A stretch of DNA of 64,000 bases. Source: Maricaulis sp. (GTDB lineage Bacteria > Pseudomonadota > Alphaproteobacteria > Caulobacterales > Maricaulaceae). Below, piece by piece: positions 15,074 through 23,880 of the stretch. Made by a program: the position numbers and the translations under genes. The notes below the pieces were generated by a model. That model did not search any database and was not told the origin of the DNA. It saw only the letters and a program-made list of their open reading frames with translations. Within the stretch, counting starts at the first letter, position 1. Each line of letters begins with the position of its first letter. The DNA is taken from assembly GCF_015665295.1 (NCBI RefSeq), contig NZ_JADFAJ010000040.1:1-64000 (forward strand), given 5' to 3'.

Positions 15074-17365
15074 TCAAATCCCACGTCCAAATTCAATGGC
15101 CTCGCGAGGCAGCCCGGCCTTTTCTCCCGCCTCGAGGAGGAGGGGGCGCAGGCTGTCCACGGGATTATGTCGGTGGTTCGCAAGCCAGGTGCCAAGTTTT
15201 CCGACATCGAGGCCAGAGACGAGTTTCTTGATCGGTCCAATATTGCCCGAAGCCATGGAAAGACTTTGATAACCAAGCCCGATAAGGACTGCAGCCTCCA
15301 GCGGCTTGGCGGCAATCTCGCCACAAACCGACACCGGCGTGTCGTGCGCGGCACACAGGTCACGGACATGTTTGAGCAGATCCAGGGCGGCCGGAGCGAG
15401 GACATCGTACCGTTCCGAGACACGCGTATTCTGTCGATCCGCAGCGTAAAAATATTGCATCAGATCGTTTGCACCGACCGAAACGAAGTCGACGTCGCTG
15501 ATCGCGTACTGCAGCGCCCACGCCATGCCGGGTGTTTCCAGCATGATGCCGCAGCGGACTTCCGACGGCAGTTCATGACCGGCATGGCTGGCGTGCCGCA
15601 GCTCCTTGTCGAGCATTTCGCGAGCGGCCCGCGCCTCCCACGGTGCGGCGATCATCGGGAACATGACGTTCAGCGGCCGGCCCGCCGCCGCCAGGATCAA
15701 GGCACGCAGCTGGTAGCGCAGCAGGCCGGGCCGATCGAGGCCCATGCGGATGGCGCGCCAGCCCAGCGCCGGATTGGGCTCGACAGTCGATGGCGCAAAG
15801 GGCGCCACCTTGTCGCCCCCCAGATCAAGCGTGCGGAAAATCACCGGCTTGTCACCGGAGGCGTCGAGTACCGACTTGTAGACCGCTGCCTGGGCCGACA
15901 GGCGCGGCAGGGTCTCGGCGACCATGAACTGGAATTCGGTCCGGAACAGGCCGACACCGTCGGCACCGGTCTCTTCCAGCGCCGTCAACTCGATCAACAG
16001 GCCGGCATTCATGTGAAGGCCGATCCGCTTGCCGTCGGAGCTCACCGAGGGGCCGCGCAATTCGGCATAGGCCAGGCGGCGTTCCGACAGGGCCGCGACG
16101 CGAACCTTGTAGGTTTCCACCACGTCCGGCTGCGGGCGGATGTGCAGGATGCCGAACTCACCATCGAGGATGACCGGGTCACCATTCTCGGCCCGGTCGA
16201 GCGCGCCTTCCAGGCGTCCGACCAGCGGAATGCCGAGCGCCTTGGCGACGATGGCCGCATGCGAGGAGGCCGAGCCTTCCTCAAGCGCGATCCCCTTGAG
16301 CTTGGCGCGGTCGAAATCGAGCAGTTCGGCCGGTCCGATATTGCGGGCAATGATGATGGCATTGTCCGGCAGTTCGAGTGCCGAACCAGCCCCGTCGAGA
16401 TGGCGCAGCAGGCGGTTGGCGAGGTCTTCCAGATCATGCAGGCGTTCGCGGAACAGCGGATCGGACGCCTTCATCAGCCGCGCCCGGTTCTCGTTCCGCA
16501 CCCGTTCGACCGCCGCTTCGGCCGTCAGGCCGCGCCGCACCGCCTCGAGCAGGCGCGCGAGCCAGCCGCGATCATGGGCGAACATGCGATAGGCCTGCAG
16601 CACGTCACGGGTCGGTCCGCCGAACGGGATCCGGCCGCCCTCCAGCATCTCGTCGATCGAGCTGCGCAGGGACTGGATGGCCGCATCAAGCCGGACTTCC
16701 TCGCTGGCCGGATCATCGGCGATCAGGCGTGTTGATTCGACGTGCGGTTCGAACAGGACCGCCACGCCATTGGCAACGCCGCCGGAATAGGCACCGCCCT
16801 GAAAGCGCTCCGGGCGCGACTGGCGAACATCGAGGCCGGCCATTTCCTCCGAGTCGAGGATGTCGCCGGAGGCAACGATCTCGGCCAGCACCATGGCGAC
16901 GGTCTGCAGCGTCTCGATCTCGTCGCCGGCAACCTGTCGCTCGACCGAGGTCTGGGCCGTCAGCACCCCGACCATGCGGCCGCCGCGCAGGATCGGCACG
17001 CCGACAAAGGTGTCAAACGGCTCCTCACCGGTTTCCGGCTTGTAGGAGAAGGCGGGATGGGCCCGCGCATTGGATGTTGCCAGCGGTCGCGCCCGGCGCG
17101 CGACCAGACCGACCAGGCCTTCGCCCGGCAGCAGGCGCACCGAGTGCACGGCCTCGCGCTTCAGCCCATAGGTGGCACACAGTTCCAGCGCATTGGACTG
17201 GCGCGCCAGATAGATCGAACAGACATCCCAGCCGGCCTCCTCCGCGATCAACGAGGTCAGGTGATCAAGACGCGCCTGTGCATTCTCCTGCACCGCCATG
17301 AGTTGACGCATGCGCTTGAGAAGATTGCGCGGATCCCGGGCCGGTTTTGTCGTCATGTCTTCCAT
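15074..17365 (-). CDS. ptsP: Phosphoenolpyruvate-protein phosphotransferase of the nitrogen PTS (EI-Ntr)
   Basis: 763 aa. N-terminal GAF domain (about 20-165) followed by enzyme I: PEP-utilising mobile domain with phospho-acceptor His369 in GSASSHAAIVAKALGIP, then the PEP-binding TIM barrel (GADGVGLFRTEFQFM, VIFRTLDLGGDK, VSVGANDLMQYFYAADR, VCGEIAAKP). It passes phosphate from PEP to NPr and then EIIA-Ntr, a regulatory chain sensing nitrogen status. It begins 2 nt after the lysC stop, the lysC-ptsP pairing typical of this class, so the two are co-transcribed. Confidence 0.97.
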   Translation of the reverse strand: MEDMTTKPARDPRNLLKRMRQLMAVQENAQARLDHLTSLIAEEAGWDVCSIYLARQSNALELCATYGLKREAVHSVRLLPGEGLVGLVARRARPLATSNARAHPAFSYKPETGEEPFDTFVGVPILRGGRMVGVLTAQTSVERQVAGDEIETLQTVAMVLAEIVASGDILDSEEMAGLDVRQSRPERFQGGAYSGGVANGVAVLFEPHVESTRLIADDPASEEVRLDAAIQSLRSSIDEMLEGGRIPFGGPTRDVLQAYRMFAHDRGWLARLLEAVRRGLTAEAAVERVRNENRARLMKASDPLFRERLHDLEDLANRLLRHLDGAGSALELPDNAIIIARNIGPAELLDFDRAKLKGIALEEGSASSHAAIVAKALGIPLVGRLEGALDRAENGDPVILDGEFGILHIRPQPDVVETYKVRVAALSERRLAYAELRGPSVSSDGKRIGLHMNAGLLIELTALEETGADGVGLFRTEFQFMVAETLPRLSAQAAVYKSVLDASGDKPVIFRTLDLGGDKVAPFAPSTVEPNPALGWRAIRMGLDRPGLLRYQLRALILAAAGRPLNVMFPMIAAPWEARAAREMLDKELRHASHAGHELPSEVRCGIMLETPGMAWALQYAISDVDFVSVGANDLMQYFYAADRQNTRVSERYDVLAPAALDLLKHVRDLCAAHDTPVSVCGEIAAKPLEAAVLIGLGYQSLSMASGNIGPIKKLVSGLDVGKLGTWLANHRHNPVDSLRPLLLEAGEKAGLPREAIEFGRGI

Positions 17366-17367
17366 GC

Positions 17368-18585
17368 CTACACCTGATCCAAACCATAGGCCCCATGCAA
17401 GGCCCGCACTGCGCGTTCGACCGCATCATTCTCGATCAGCGCCGAGATCTTGATCTCGGAGGTCGCGAGAACCTTCACCGCGATATCGTGATCCCCCAGC
17501 ACCGCGAACAGCGAGCGGGCGACATCGGCACGCTGGCGCAAGCCGGCACCCACGACTGAGACTTTCGCCAAACCGGTCTCGGTCGCGATGCGTACGCCGG
17601 TCATGGCATCTTCCAGCGCCGCCTGCGCGCGATCCAGATCACGGTGGGCGACGGAAAATTCCAGCGTCACCATGCCGGGCTGGCGGGCATGGGCCTGGAC
17701 GATCATGTCGACCCCGACCTCGGCCTCGGCCAGGCAGGCAAAACAGCGGGCGGCCATGTCGGACCGGTTCGACGCCCCGTGCAGGGCGATGCGGGCCTGG
17801 TCGCGTGCATAGGCAACGCCGGACACCAGTCGCCGTTCCGCGATATCGCTTTCGGCGACCACATCCGTGCCCTGGCTGGTCCCTGTATCAAGAAAGGAGG
17901 AGAGCACTCGCATCGGTACCGACCGCGCCTTGGCGAATTCCACCGAGCGGGCCTGCAGGACCTTGGCGCCCTGGGCGGCCAGTTCAAGCATCTCGTCATG
18001 GCTGATCGCATCCAGCCGGCGGGCGGCCGGTTCGAGGCGCGGGTCGGTCGTGTAAACCCCATCGACATCGGTGTAGATATCGCAGCGAGCCTTCAGCGCT
18101 GCGGCCAGTGCCGCGGCCGAAAGGTCGGTTCCGCCGCGCCCCAGCGTACGCACGTCACCGCTCTCGGTAATGCCCTGGAAGCCGGCCACGACCGGAATGA
18201 TGCCGGCCGCAATGGCGGCTTCAAGCACGCTGGCGTCCATGCCGACGATGCGCGAGGCGCCGGGCGGTCCGTCCGTGATCACCGGCAATTGCCAGCCGAG
18301 GAAGGATTGTGCCAGCAATCCGCGCTCGCGCAGGGCCAGCGCCATCAGCGCTGCGGAGACTTGTTCTCCCGCCGCCAGCGCGACATCGGTTTCGCGATCA
18401 CCGAGGCCGGACCCGAAAGCGTCGGCAAGGCCGAGAATGCGGTCGGTTTCACCGGCCATGGCCGAGACGACAACGGTCATGACCTCGCCGCGCGCAGCCG
18501 CATCGGCGACCCGTCCGGCGGCGTGCCGGATGCGCTCGATCGAGCCGACCGAGGTGCCACCGAATTTCGCCACGACTCGTGTCAT
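17368..18585 (-). CDS. lysC: Aspartate kinase
   Basis: 405 aa from the ATG at 18585, giving the standard start MTRVVAKFGGTSVGS. Phosphorylates aspartate for lysine, threonine, methionine and diaminopimelate synthesis. The kinase domain includes KFGGTSVGS, the FQGITESGDVRTLGRGGTDL block and DIYTDVDGVYTTDPR. Two ACT domains at the C-terminus (one around GVDMIVQAHAR, one at TGLAKVSVVGAGLRQRADVA) indicate allosteric feedback by lysine and/or threonine. Coupled to ptsP downstream and divergent from ubiG. Confidence 0.97.
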   Translation of the reverse strand: MTRVVAKFGGTSVGSIERIRHAAGRVADAAARGEVMTVVVSAMAGETDRILGLADAFGSGLGDRETDVALAAGEQVSAALMALALRERGLLAQSFLGWQLPVITDGPPGASRIVGMDASVLEAAIAAGIIPVVAGFQGITESGDVRTLGRGGTDLSAAALAAALKARCDIYTDVDGVYTTDPRLEPAARRLDAISHDEMLELAAQGAKVLQARSVEFAKARSVPMRVLSSFLDTGTSQGTDVVAESDIAERRLVSGVAYARDQARIALHGASNRSDMAARCFACLAEAEVGVDMIVQAHARQPGMVTLEFSVAHRDLDRAQAALEDAMTGVRIATETGLAKVSVVGAGLRQRADVARSLFAVLGDHDIAVKVLATSEIKISALIENDAVERAVRALHGAYGLDQV

Positions 18586-18777
18586 GCTGCCTGTCCCTTG
18601 CGCTTCCCCTGCGAGCCTGTCGCGAGCATAACGTCGCACCGGTCTCGATTAGGCGCACCGTTGGGGCCATATTAGGGCTGAAGCGGGGCGCCGCGCTGGC
18701 GGTTAGGTAAGCGCGAAGCGGCCCGCACGCAACGCCTGAACGCAATCAGACGCGGTTTCGCCCGCGAGGAGAAAAGC

Positions 18778-19539
18778 ATGAGCAGCGCCGCCGCTCCCGA
18801 CACGCTGAACCGTCCCTCGATCGACCCGGAAGAGGTTGAGAAATTTTCGCGCATCGCCGCGGAATGGTGGGATCCGGACAGCAAGTTCAAACCGCTGCAC
18901 AAGTTCAATCCGGTCCGGCTCGGTTTCATCCGTGACACGATCTGCGAGCATTTCGGCCTCACCGGAGACAAGCCGCTCACCGGCCTGCGCATCCTTGATA
19001 TCGGCTGCGGGGGCGGCCTGGTCTGCGAACCCATGGCCCGCCTGGGCGCGGCTGTCACCGGCGTTGATGCCGCCGAGGCCAATGTGAAGACCGCCAGCGT
19101 GCATGCCGCCGAACAGGGTCTCGATATCGACTATCGCCACGGCGTGGCCGAGCAATTGATCGAGAATGGCGAAGCGCCCTTCGATGTCGTGCTGAATCTG
19201 GAAGTCATGGAACATGTCGCCAATCCGCACACCTTCCTCGTGGATTGCGCGCGCCTGGTGAAGCCTGGCGGTCTGATGATCTGCGCCACCATCAACCGGA
19301 CCTCAAAGGCTTTCGCCCTGGCCATTGTCGGTGCGGAATGGGTGATGGGCTGGCTGCCGCGCGGCACGCACCGCTTCCACAAACTGGTCAAACCGGACCA
19401 GATCCGCGCCGCCCTCAAGGAAGGCGGCATGAGCCTGCGCGCCCCGGTCGGGGTCAGCTACAACCCGATCACCGACCAGTTCTCGCTCGGCGAGGACACG
19501 GCGGTGAACTACATGATGGTGGCGGAAAAGCCGGCCTAG
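18778..19539 (+). CDS. ubiG: Bifunctional 2-polyprenyl-6-hydroxyphenol methylase / 3-demethylubiquinol 3-O-methyltransferase
   Basis: 253 aa. SAM-dependent O-methyltransferase for both O-methylations of ubiquinone synthesis. Family marks are EVEKFSRIAAEWWDP at the N-terminus, SAM motif I ILDIGCGGGLVCEPMARLGA (about 72-91), VLNLEVMEHVANP, and the C-terminal GVSYNPITDQFSLGEDTAVNY. GAGGAGAAAAGC immediately precedes the ATG. It is divergent from lysC with about 190 bp between the starts. Confidence 0.97.
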   Translation: MSSAAAPDTLNRPSIDPEEVEKFSRIAAEWWDPDSKFKPLHKFNPVRLGFIRDTICEHFGLTGDKPLTGLRILDIGCGGGLVCEPMARLGAAVTGVDAAEANVKTASVHAAEQGLDIDYRHGVAEQLIENGEAPFDVVLNLEVMEHVANPHTFLVDCARLVKPGGLMICATINRTSKAFALAIVGAEWVMGWLPRGTHRFHKLVKPDQIRAALKEGGMSLRAPVGVSYNPITDQFSLGEDTAVNYMMVAEKPA

Positions 19540-19616
19540 GAAACGCCGGGCGACTTGCCTGACCCCACCCTGCAATCTAAGATGGCTTCACGTGGAAGCC
19601 ACAGGGGGAGGCGCAC

Positions 19617-21455
19617 GTGCGGGACGTCGAAACAGCCGGGCCATTTCCATTCCCTGAAATGCGCCTTTCGCCGGACTTTCGAGCTTTGCACACCGAAGCT
19701 CACAGGCGCTATCCCGATCAGATACAGCCTCCGTTTCTGACATGGCACATTGTCACGACCCTGACAGACAAGCTGGCTTCAGACCGGTCGTCGCAAGAAC
19801 CTTTGTCAAACACACGACAAGAAGCCTTCACATCGTCCAGCTTGCGCCGGCAGCGCGAAATCGATCAGGTCAATGCCTTTGTCACGTCGGTGACCGGCGA
19901 CAGCCAAAGGGTGGTGAAGCTCGCTTCGCCGTCTGATGACGGCGTGAAACTGCCCTTCATTACCAGGGATGTGATCACGTCGGAGGGAACCCGGATCAGT
20001 CCTTCCCTCGTCTTCCGGTGCGAGTATCACTACGAATTCGTCACCTATTGCTTCTTTCTGCCAATCCGGCACCCTTTGGAGGCAATTCGCGACGCTGAAG
20101 AGCGGGCCCCTGAGGCCAATCAGGCCGCCGCGATTTCAGGAAGGTCCTTCAATGTCACCGACGAGCAAGTCGACGCGCTGGCTGCGGAGGTCTTCAAGAA
20201 GACCGTTCTGACAGACGCGGAAACAGGCGACATTCTCGCCGCGCGTGAGCGAACCGCGCTGGAATGGGATCGTCTCTATGACGAAGCCTGGAGCCTGGCG
20301 TTCCGAAACGCCCCCGGGCAGCTTCTCCCGCCGGTCCCGGGAAAGATACTGGGCAATTTCCGCGGCATCGTGCTGCCAAGAATCTGGCTTGCCAATGCGT
20401 ATGGCGGTCGGGAAGCCGAAATCCACCAATTCGAATGGAAGGGGCATCAGGACCGCTTCATCCCCACCGACATTCTCGACGAGCCCCGCATCTCCGGGGA
20501 TGATTCCCCCCAACATCATATTGACGAGAAGAACAGGCCGAACTCACCGCGTCGCTGGAACAGGGTCAGCGCAGGTCGCTGCCTGAGGGATAATTATGGC
20601 CTCCGGCATGCGCTCCACTGGCCGGGAGGCAAGGTCGATCCGCCCGATTCCAATGACCCCTTGGCCCGGCGCCGAACCGTCGCCAACCTCGTGCTGAATG
20701 GACGTGCACTCTATGCCTCTGCCCTCGCGCCACCATTGCCCGTTGCAGAGATGAAGGCGCGGATATCCGATCTCCGGACCCTGAATCGGTCAGCGAGCCG
20801 GTTTTGTATTTTCTACTGCGAGGAACACGCAGGGCGGGCACAAGACGGGATTTCGGCGCGGCTTGATCGACTGATGCTCAGACTGCACAACCTGGCCAAT
20901 AACAGGCTGATGGCATTGCGCGGCCTCGACCGGGTTCCCTATGTAAAGCAAAGCCTGGACTGGATAGACCGACGTCTATCCACGCTTGAAGCCGAAGCCA
21001 GTACGGCAACGCCGCTCGACATCAACGATATCAAGGCACTCTATCGCGAGTTGACCGATGCGACGTCCTCCGACGAAATCCCGGGCGGCGTCTACCTCCG
21101 CGCCGCGCAATCAAGTCACTACGCCTCAACCTTCAAGCGAATGATCCCCTCGCTGCATATCCATCGGATCGAGGGTTGGGAGCCGTACGACATGTTCGCA
21201 TCGCGCAAGCTCTACAACATGTTCGACAATATTACCGGCTTGGGAGAGCGCGCCGAGGGACTGAAGCGTCGGCTCGACCGTATCGTGGAAATTGCGCAAC
21301 TCGAGGCAAGTCTTGAACTCGCCAAGCAGAATACGAACCTGGCCAGAACATCCCTCCAGTGGACCTGGCTGATCGGCATCATGACATTGGTGACGACGCT
21401 GGCAGCGACGCCCGAACTGATCCGGCTGGGGCGAAGCCTTTTCTCCGGCGGGTGA
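19617..21455 (+). CDS. Orphan 612-aa protein with a single C-terminal transmembrane helix
   Basis: Not recognised. I start it at GTG 19617 behind GGGGGAGG. The first 550 residues look soluble and mixed alpha/beta, without a signal peptide or catalytic motif I can name. Residues about 540-585 form a charged helix or coiled coil (LKRRLDRIVEIAQLEASLEL), and a single hydrophobic segment follows (WTWLIGIMTLVTTLAATPEL, about 584-603). The tail layout, coiled coil then terminal helix, recalls CorA-like membrane proteins, but no GMN motif exists. Codon third positions look less GC-rich than in neighbours, and it interrupts the usual ubiG/DUF1178 region, suggesting acquisition. Confidence 0.7.
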   Translation: MRDVETAGPFPFPEMRLSPDFRALHTEAHRRYPDQIQPPFLTWHIVTTLTDKLASDRSSQEPLSNTRQEAFTSSSLRRQREIDQVNAFVTSVTGDSQRVVKLASPSDDGVKLPFITRDVITSEGTRISPSLVFRCEYHYEFVTYCFFLPIRHPLEAIRDAEERAPEANQAAAISGRSFNVTDEQVDALAAEVFKKTVLTDAETGDILAARERTALEWDRLYDEAWSLAFRNAPGQLLPPVPGKILGNFRGIVLPRIWLANAYGGREAEIHQFEWKGHQDRFIPTDILDEPRISGDDSPQHHIDEKNRPNSPRRWNRVSAGRCLRDNYGLRHALHWPGGKVDPPDSNDPLARRRTVANLVLNGRALYASALAPPLPVAEMKARISDLRTLNRSASRFCIFYCEEHAGRAQDGISARLDRLMLRLHNLANNRLMALRGLDRVPYVKQSLDWIDRRLSTLEAEASTATPLDINDIKALYRELTDATSSDEIPGGVYLRAAQSSHYASTFKRMIPSLHIHRIEGWEPYDMFASRKLYNMFDNITGLGERAEGLKRRLDRIVEIAQLEASLELAKQNTNLARTSLQWTWLIGIMTLVTTLAATPELIRLGRSLFSGG

Positions 21456-21459
21456 CCCG

Positions 21460-21882
21460 TCAGTTCGCCTTTTTCGGTGGCGTGGGCGCCAGGGCGTCCG
21501 GCAGCGCGGCAACCGGAACACCGTCTTCGCTCAGGGCCCTGGCGTCAGTGAGGCTGGCTTCGCCGTAGATCAGCCGCGCCGGCTTTTCGCCGTCATGCAT
21601 GGCCCGGGCCTCGCTGGCAAAGTCCTCGCCGACATAGTCGTAATTCTTGCGGATATGCGCCGTCACCTTGGCGGCCATCTCGGCCATGCGGGATCCGGCT
21701 CTGGCTTCGCGCTTTCGAGACGTTGCCACAGCCGGGGCGGCCAGCGCCTTGCGGATGGTGATCGAGCCGCAATGCGGACATTCGACAAGGCCGCGGGCGC
21801 TCTGATCGTCATACCCGGCTGAATCCGAAAACCAGGCCTCGAATTCGTGATCGTCTTCACACAGGAGAGCGTAGCGGATCAT
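21460..21882 (-). CDS. DUF1178 family protein
   Basis: 140 aa. Starts MIRYALLCEDDHEFEAWF and carries a CPHCG zinc-ribbon-like pair near residue 36, both typical of DUF1178, a small alphaproteobacterial family of unknown function. The linker is basic, then an acidic-to-proline-rich tail ends PPKKAN. It is the last gene of the comF-grxC-nitrilase-DUF1178 run and is separated from the nitrilase by 10 nt. Convergent with the orphan 612-aa gene. Confidence 0.85.
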   Translation of the reverse strand: MIRYALLCEDDHEFEAWFSDSAGYDDQSARGLVECPHCGSITIRKALAAPAVATSRKREARAGSRMAEMAAKVTAHIRKNYDYVGEDFASEARAMHDGEKPARLIYGEASLTDARALSEDGVPVAALPDALAPTPPKKAN

Positions 21883-21892
21883 GGCCGGCCTG

Positions 21893-22711
21893 TCAGAGCG
21901 GACCGCTCAGGGAGCGGTCATGCTGCAGGGCGGGAATGCGCTGGCGGGCCTCGGCAACCTTGCGCAGGTCGAGCCGGGCGCGCAGCAGGCCCGGATTGTC
22001 ATGATCGAGTTCGGCGACGGTCTCGCCCCAGGGCCCGATGATGATGGAATGGCCCCAGGTCTTGCGGCCATCAGCGTGCTGACCGCCCTGCGCGGGAGCA
22101 AGCACATAGCTGCCGGTCTCGATGGCACGGGCCCTCAGCAACACGTCCCAATGGGCCCGGCCGGTCGGCCGGGTGAAGGCGGCCGGAACGGTCAGGATCT
22201 CGGCACCGGCCTGGGCCAGGCGGCGATAGAGATAGGCGAAGCGGACATCATAGCAGATCGACAGGCCAAGCCGGGCGCCGTCAATGTCATGCACCACAAG
22301 CCGGTCCCCGGCTTCATAATTGTCACTCTCGCGATAGGTCTCGCCCTGGCCGAGCCCGACATTGAACATGTGGGCCTTGTCGTAGGTCGCAGCGATCCCG
22401 CCTGTCGGTGCGAAGAGGAAGCTGCGATTGGCTGCCCGGCGCTCGGCAATGCGCACCGCCAGCGAGCCGATCAAAAGCCAGATGCCGAGCTCCTTTGCCA
22501 GCGCCGCGAAAGCGGGAATGGCCGGGTCATCCTCGGCCGTCCGCATGACGGCAAAGGCGGCATCGGCATCCTTTTGCACCAGATGGGTGGTCTCAGGCGT
22601 CGCGATGAAAGTCGCACCGTCCGCTGCGGCCGCGCGGACCAGCGCGCTGGCTGTGGCCAGGTTTTCCACCGGGTCGATGCCCGAACGCATCTGGATGAGG
22701 GCGACCTCCAT
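21893..22711 (-). CDS. Carbon-nitrogen hydrolase family protein (Nit2-like amidase)
   Basis: 272 aa. Nitrilase-superfamily triad is visible: Glu in ATPETTHLV (about residue 41), Lys in ATYDKAHMFNV and the nucleophilic Cys in GLSICYDVRFAYLYR. Close relatives in this gene order are omega-amidase/Nit2-like enzymes that hydrolyse alpha-ketoglutaramate or deaminated glutathione, which would fit the adjacent glutaredoxin. Substrate is inferred from family only. It lies 6 nt downstream of grxC. Confidence 0.9.
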   Translation of the reverse strand: MEVALIQMRSGIDPVENLATASALVRAAAADGATFIATPETTHLVQKDADAAFAVMRTAEDDPAIPAFAALAKELGIWLLIGSLAVRIAERRAANRSFLFAPTGGIAATYDKAHMFNVGLGQGETYRESDNYEAGDRLVVHDIDGARLGLSICYDVRFAYLYRRLAQAGAEILTVPAAFTRPTGRAHWDVLLRARAIETGSYVLAPAQGGQHADGRKTWGHSIIIGPWGETVAELDHDNPGLLRARLDLRKVAEARQRIPALQHDRSLSGPL

Positions 22712-22717
22712 GCCGCA

Positions 22718-22975
22718 TCAGGCCTTGAGCAGGGCGTCGAGCTTGTTGCCGCGCTCGAGCGCCATCAGGTCGTCACAGCCGCCGACATGCATGTCGCCGA
22801 TAAAGATTTGCGGGAAAGTGCGACCGCCATTCGAACGCTGGATCATTTCCGCGCGCTTGGCCTGGTCGAAACCGGCATCGATCTCGTCGAACCTGACGCC
22901 CTTTTGCCTCAACAGCGAAACCGCGCGGGCGCAGTAGCCGCACATCGGTCGGGTATAGATGGTTATGTCTGCCAT
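22718..22975 (-). CDS. grxC: Glutaredoxin 3
   Basis: 85 aa from ATG 22975 (MADITIYTRPMCGYCARA). Dithiol glutaredoxin with the active site CGYC at residues 12-15 and the GSH-binding blocks GGRTFPQIFIG and GGCDDLMALE. Reduces protein and low-molecular-weight disulfides with glutathione. The longer open frame upstream has no homology. Middle of the comF-grxC-nitrilase operon. Confidence 0.95.
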   Translation of the reverse strand: MADITIYTRPMCGYCARAVSLLRQKGVRFDEIDAGFDQAKRAEMIQRSNGGRTFPQIFIGDMHVGGCDDLMALERGNKLDALLKA

Positions 22976-22998
22976 GAATTCACTCCGGATGATCCGAC

Positions 22999-23754
22999 TT
23001 AGATAGTTGGATCGGTTTCGCGTACAACTCGGCACAATGCCACAACCCGCACCGAGGCGGCACCGGCCCGTTTCAGCTGGCGTGCACAGGCGGTCACCGT
23101 CGCGCCGGTCGTCATCACATCATCAATCAGGACGAGGTGCCGGCCGGCCGTCCGCGACGGCCCGGTCACGGCAAAGGCGGCCGCCATGTTGCGGCGGCGC
23201 ATGCGGGCGGTCCGCCCCGCCTGGCTGGGTGTCGGGCGGTGCCTGACCAGAAGGTCGGTCCAGACGGGCAGGCCGGTCAGCGGCGCCAGCGCCCGGCACA
23301 GCAGGGCCGACTGGTTGTAGCGCCGGGCGATCAGCCGGCGCCAGTGCAACGGCACCGGGACCAGCGCATCGGCCCCGTCGAGGCAATCAGAACCGGCCCG
23401 CGCCATCCAGCGCGCGAACTGGCCGATCATGTCGCGCCGGCTGCCATGCTTGAAGCCGACAACCAGCGGGCTGGCCACGCCGTCATAAGCCAGGGGGGCA
23501 CGGGCCCGGTCATAGCGCGGCGGATTGGCGATGCATCCGGCACACAGCGTGAGCGAGGCGCCGACCCCGCCGGGATAGGGAAAGGGCCAGCCGCACTGGT
23601 CGCACCAAGGCGCCTCCAGAAAGGTCAGACGCTGCCAGGCCTGCGCCGACAGGTGCCCGGAGCGGTCCACAGCCTGGCCGGTCAGCGGACAGACCGGTGG
23701 CCAGATGATGTCGGCAAGCCCCCGCCCCAACCTGTGCAACCCTGTCTCGACCAA
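22999..23754 (-). CDS. comF: ComF family phosphoribosyltransferase-like protein
   Basis: About 251 aa if translation starts at TTG 23754, which has GGAGAG 6 nt upstream. An upstream frame would add a repeat-encoded Ala-Gly-rich tail that ComF proteins lack. N-terminal zinc-type cysteines are in WCDQCGWPFPYP and LCAGCIANPP; the PRTase core shows ALVPVPLHWRRLIARRYNQS and the PRPP loop VLIDDVMTTGATVTAC. ComF is needed for DNA uptake in transformable bacteria. It is divergent from the NDUFAF5-like methyltransferase. Confidence 0.85.
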   Translation of the reverse strand: MVETGLHRLGRGLADIIWPPVCPLTGQAVDRSGHLSAQAWQRLTFLEAPWCDQCGWPFPYPGGVGASLTLCAGCIANPPRYDRARAPLAYDGVASPLVVGFKHGSRRDMIGQFARWMARAGSDCLDGADALVPVPLHWRRLIARRYNQSALLCRALAPLTGLPVWTDLLVRHRPTPSQAGRTARMRRRNMAAAFAVTGPSRTAGRHLVLIDDVMTTGATVTACARQLKRAGAASVRVVALCRVVRETDPTI

Positions 23755-23774
23755 TCTGGCTCTCCGATCCGCTT

Positions 23775-23837
23775 TTCCTGCGCTTCCTGCGCTTCCTGCG
23801 CTTCCTGCGTTTCCTGCGTTTCCTGCGTTTCCTGCGC
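23775..23837. repeat. 9-bp tandem repeat, seven copies
   Basis: Seven perfect-register copies of TTCCTGCGY: copies 1-3 end in C, 4-6 in T, and 7 in C. It occupies the divergent intergenic region between comF and the methyltransferase gene. Being a multiple of 3 it stays open in the upstream comF frame as an (N/S)AG repeat. Copy number could vary between strains and change promoter spacing for either gene. Confidence 0.95.
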
Positions 23838-23880
23838 CTGGCCCCTTTTCGCGGCGGCGAGCAGGGGGCATATCCGCAGC

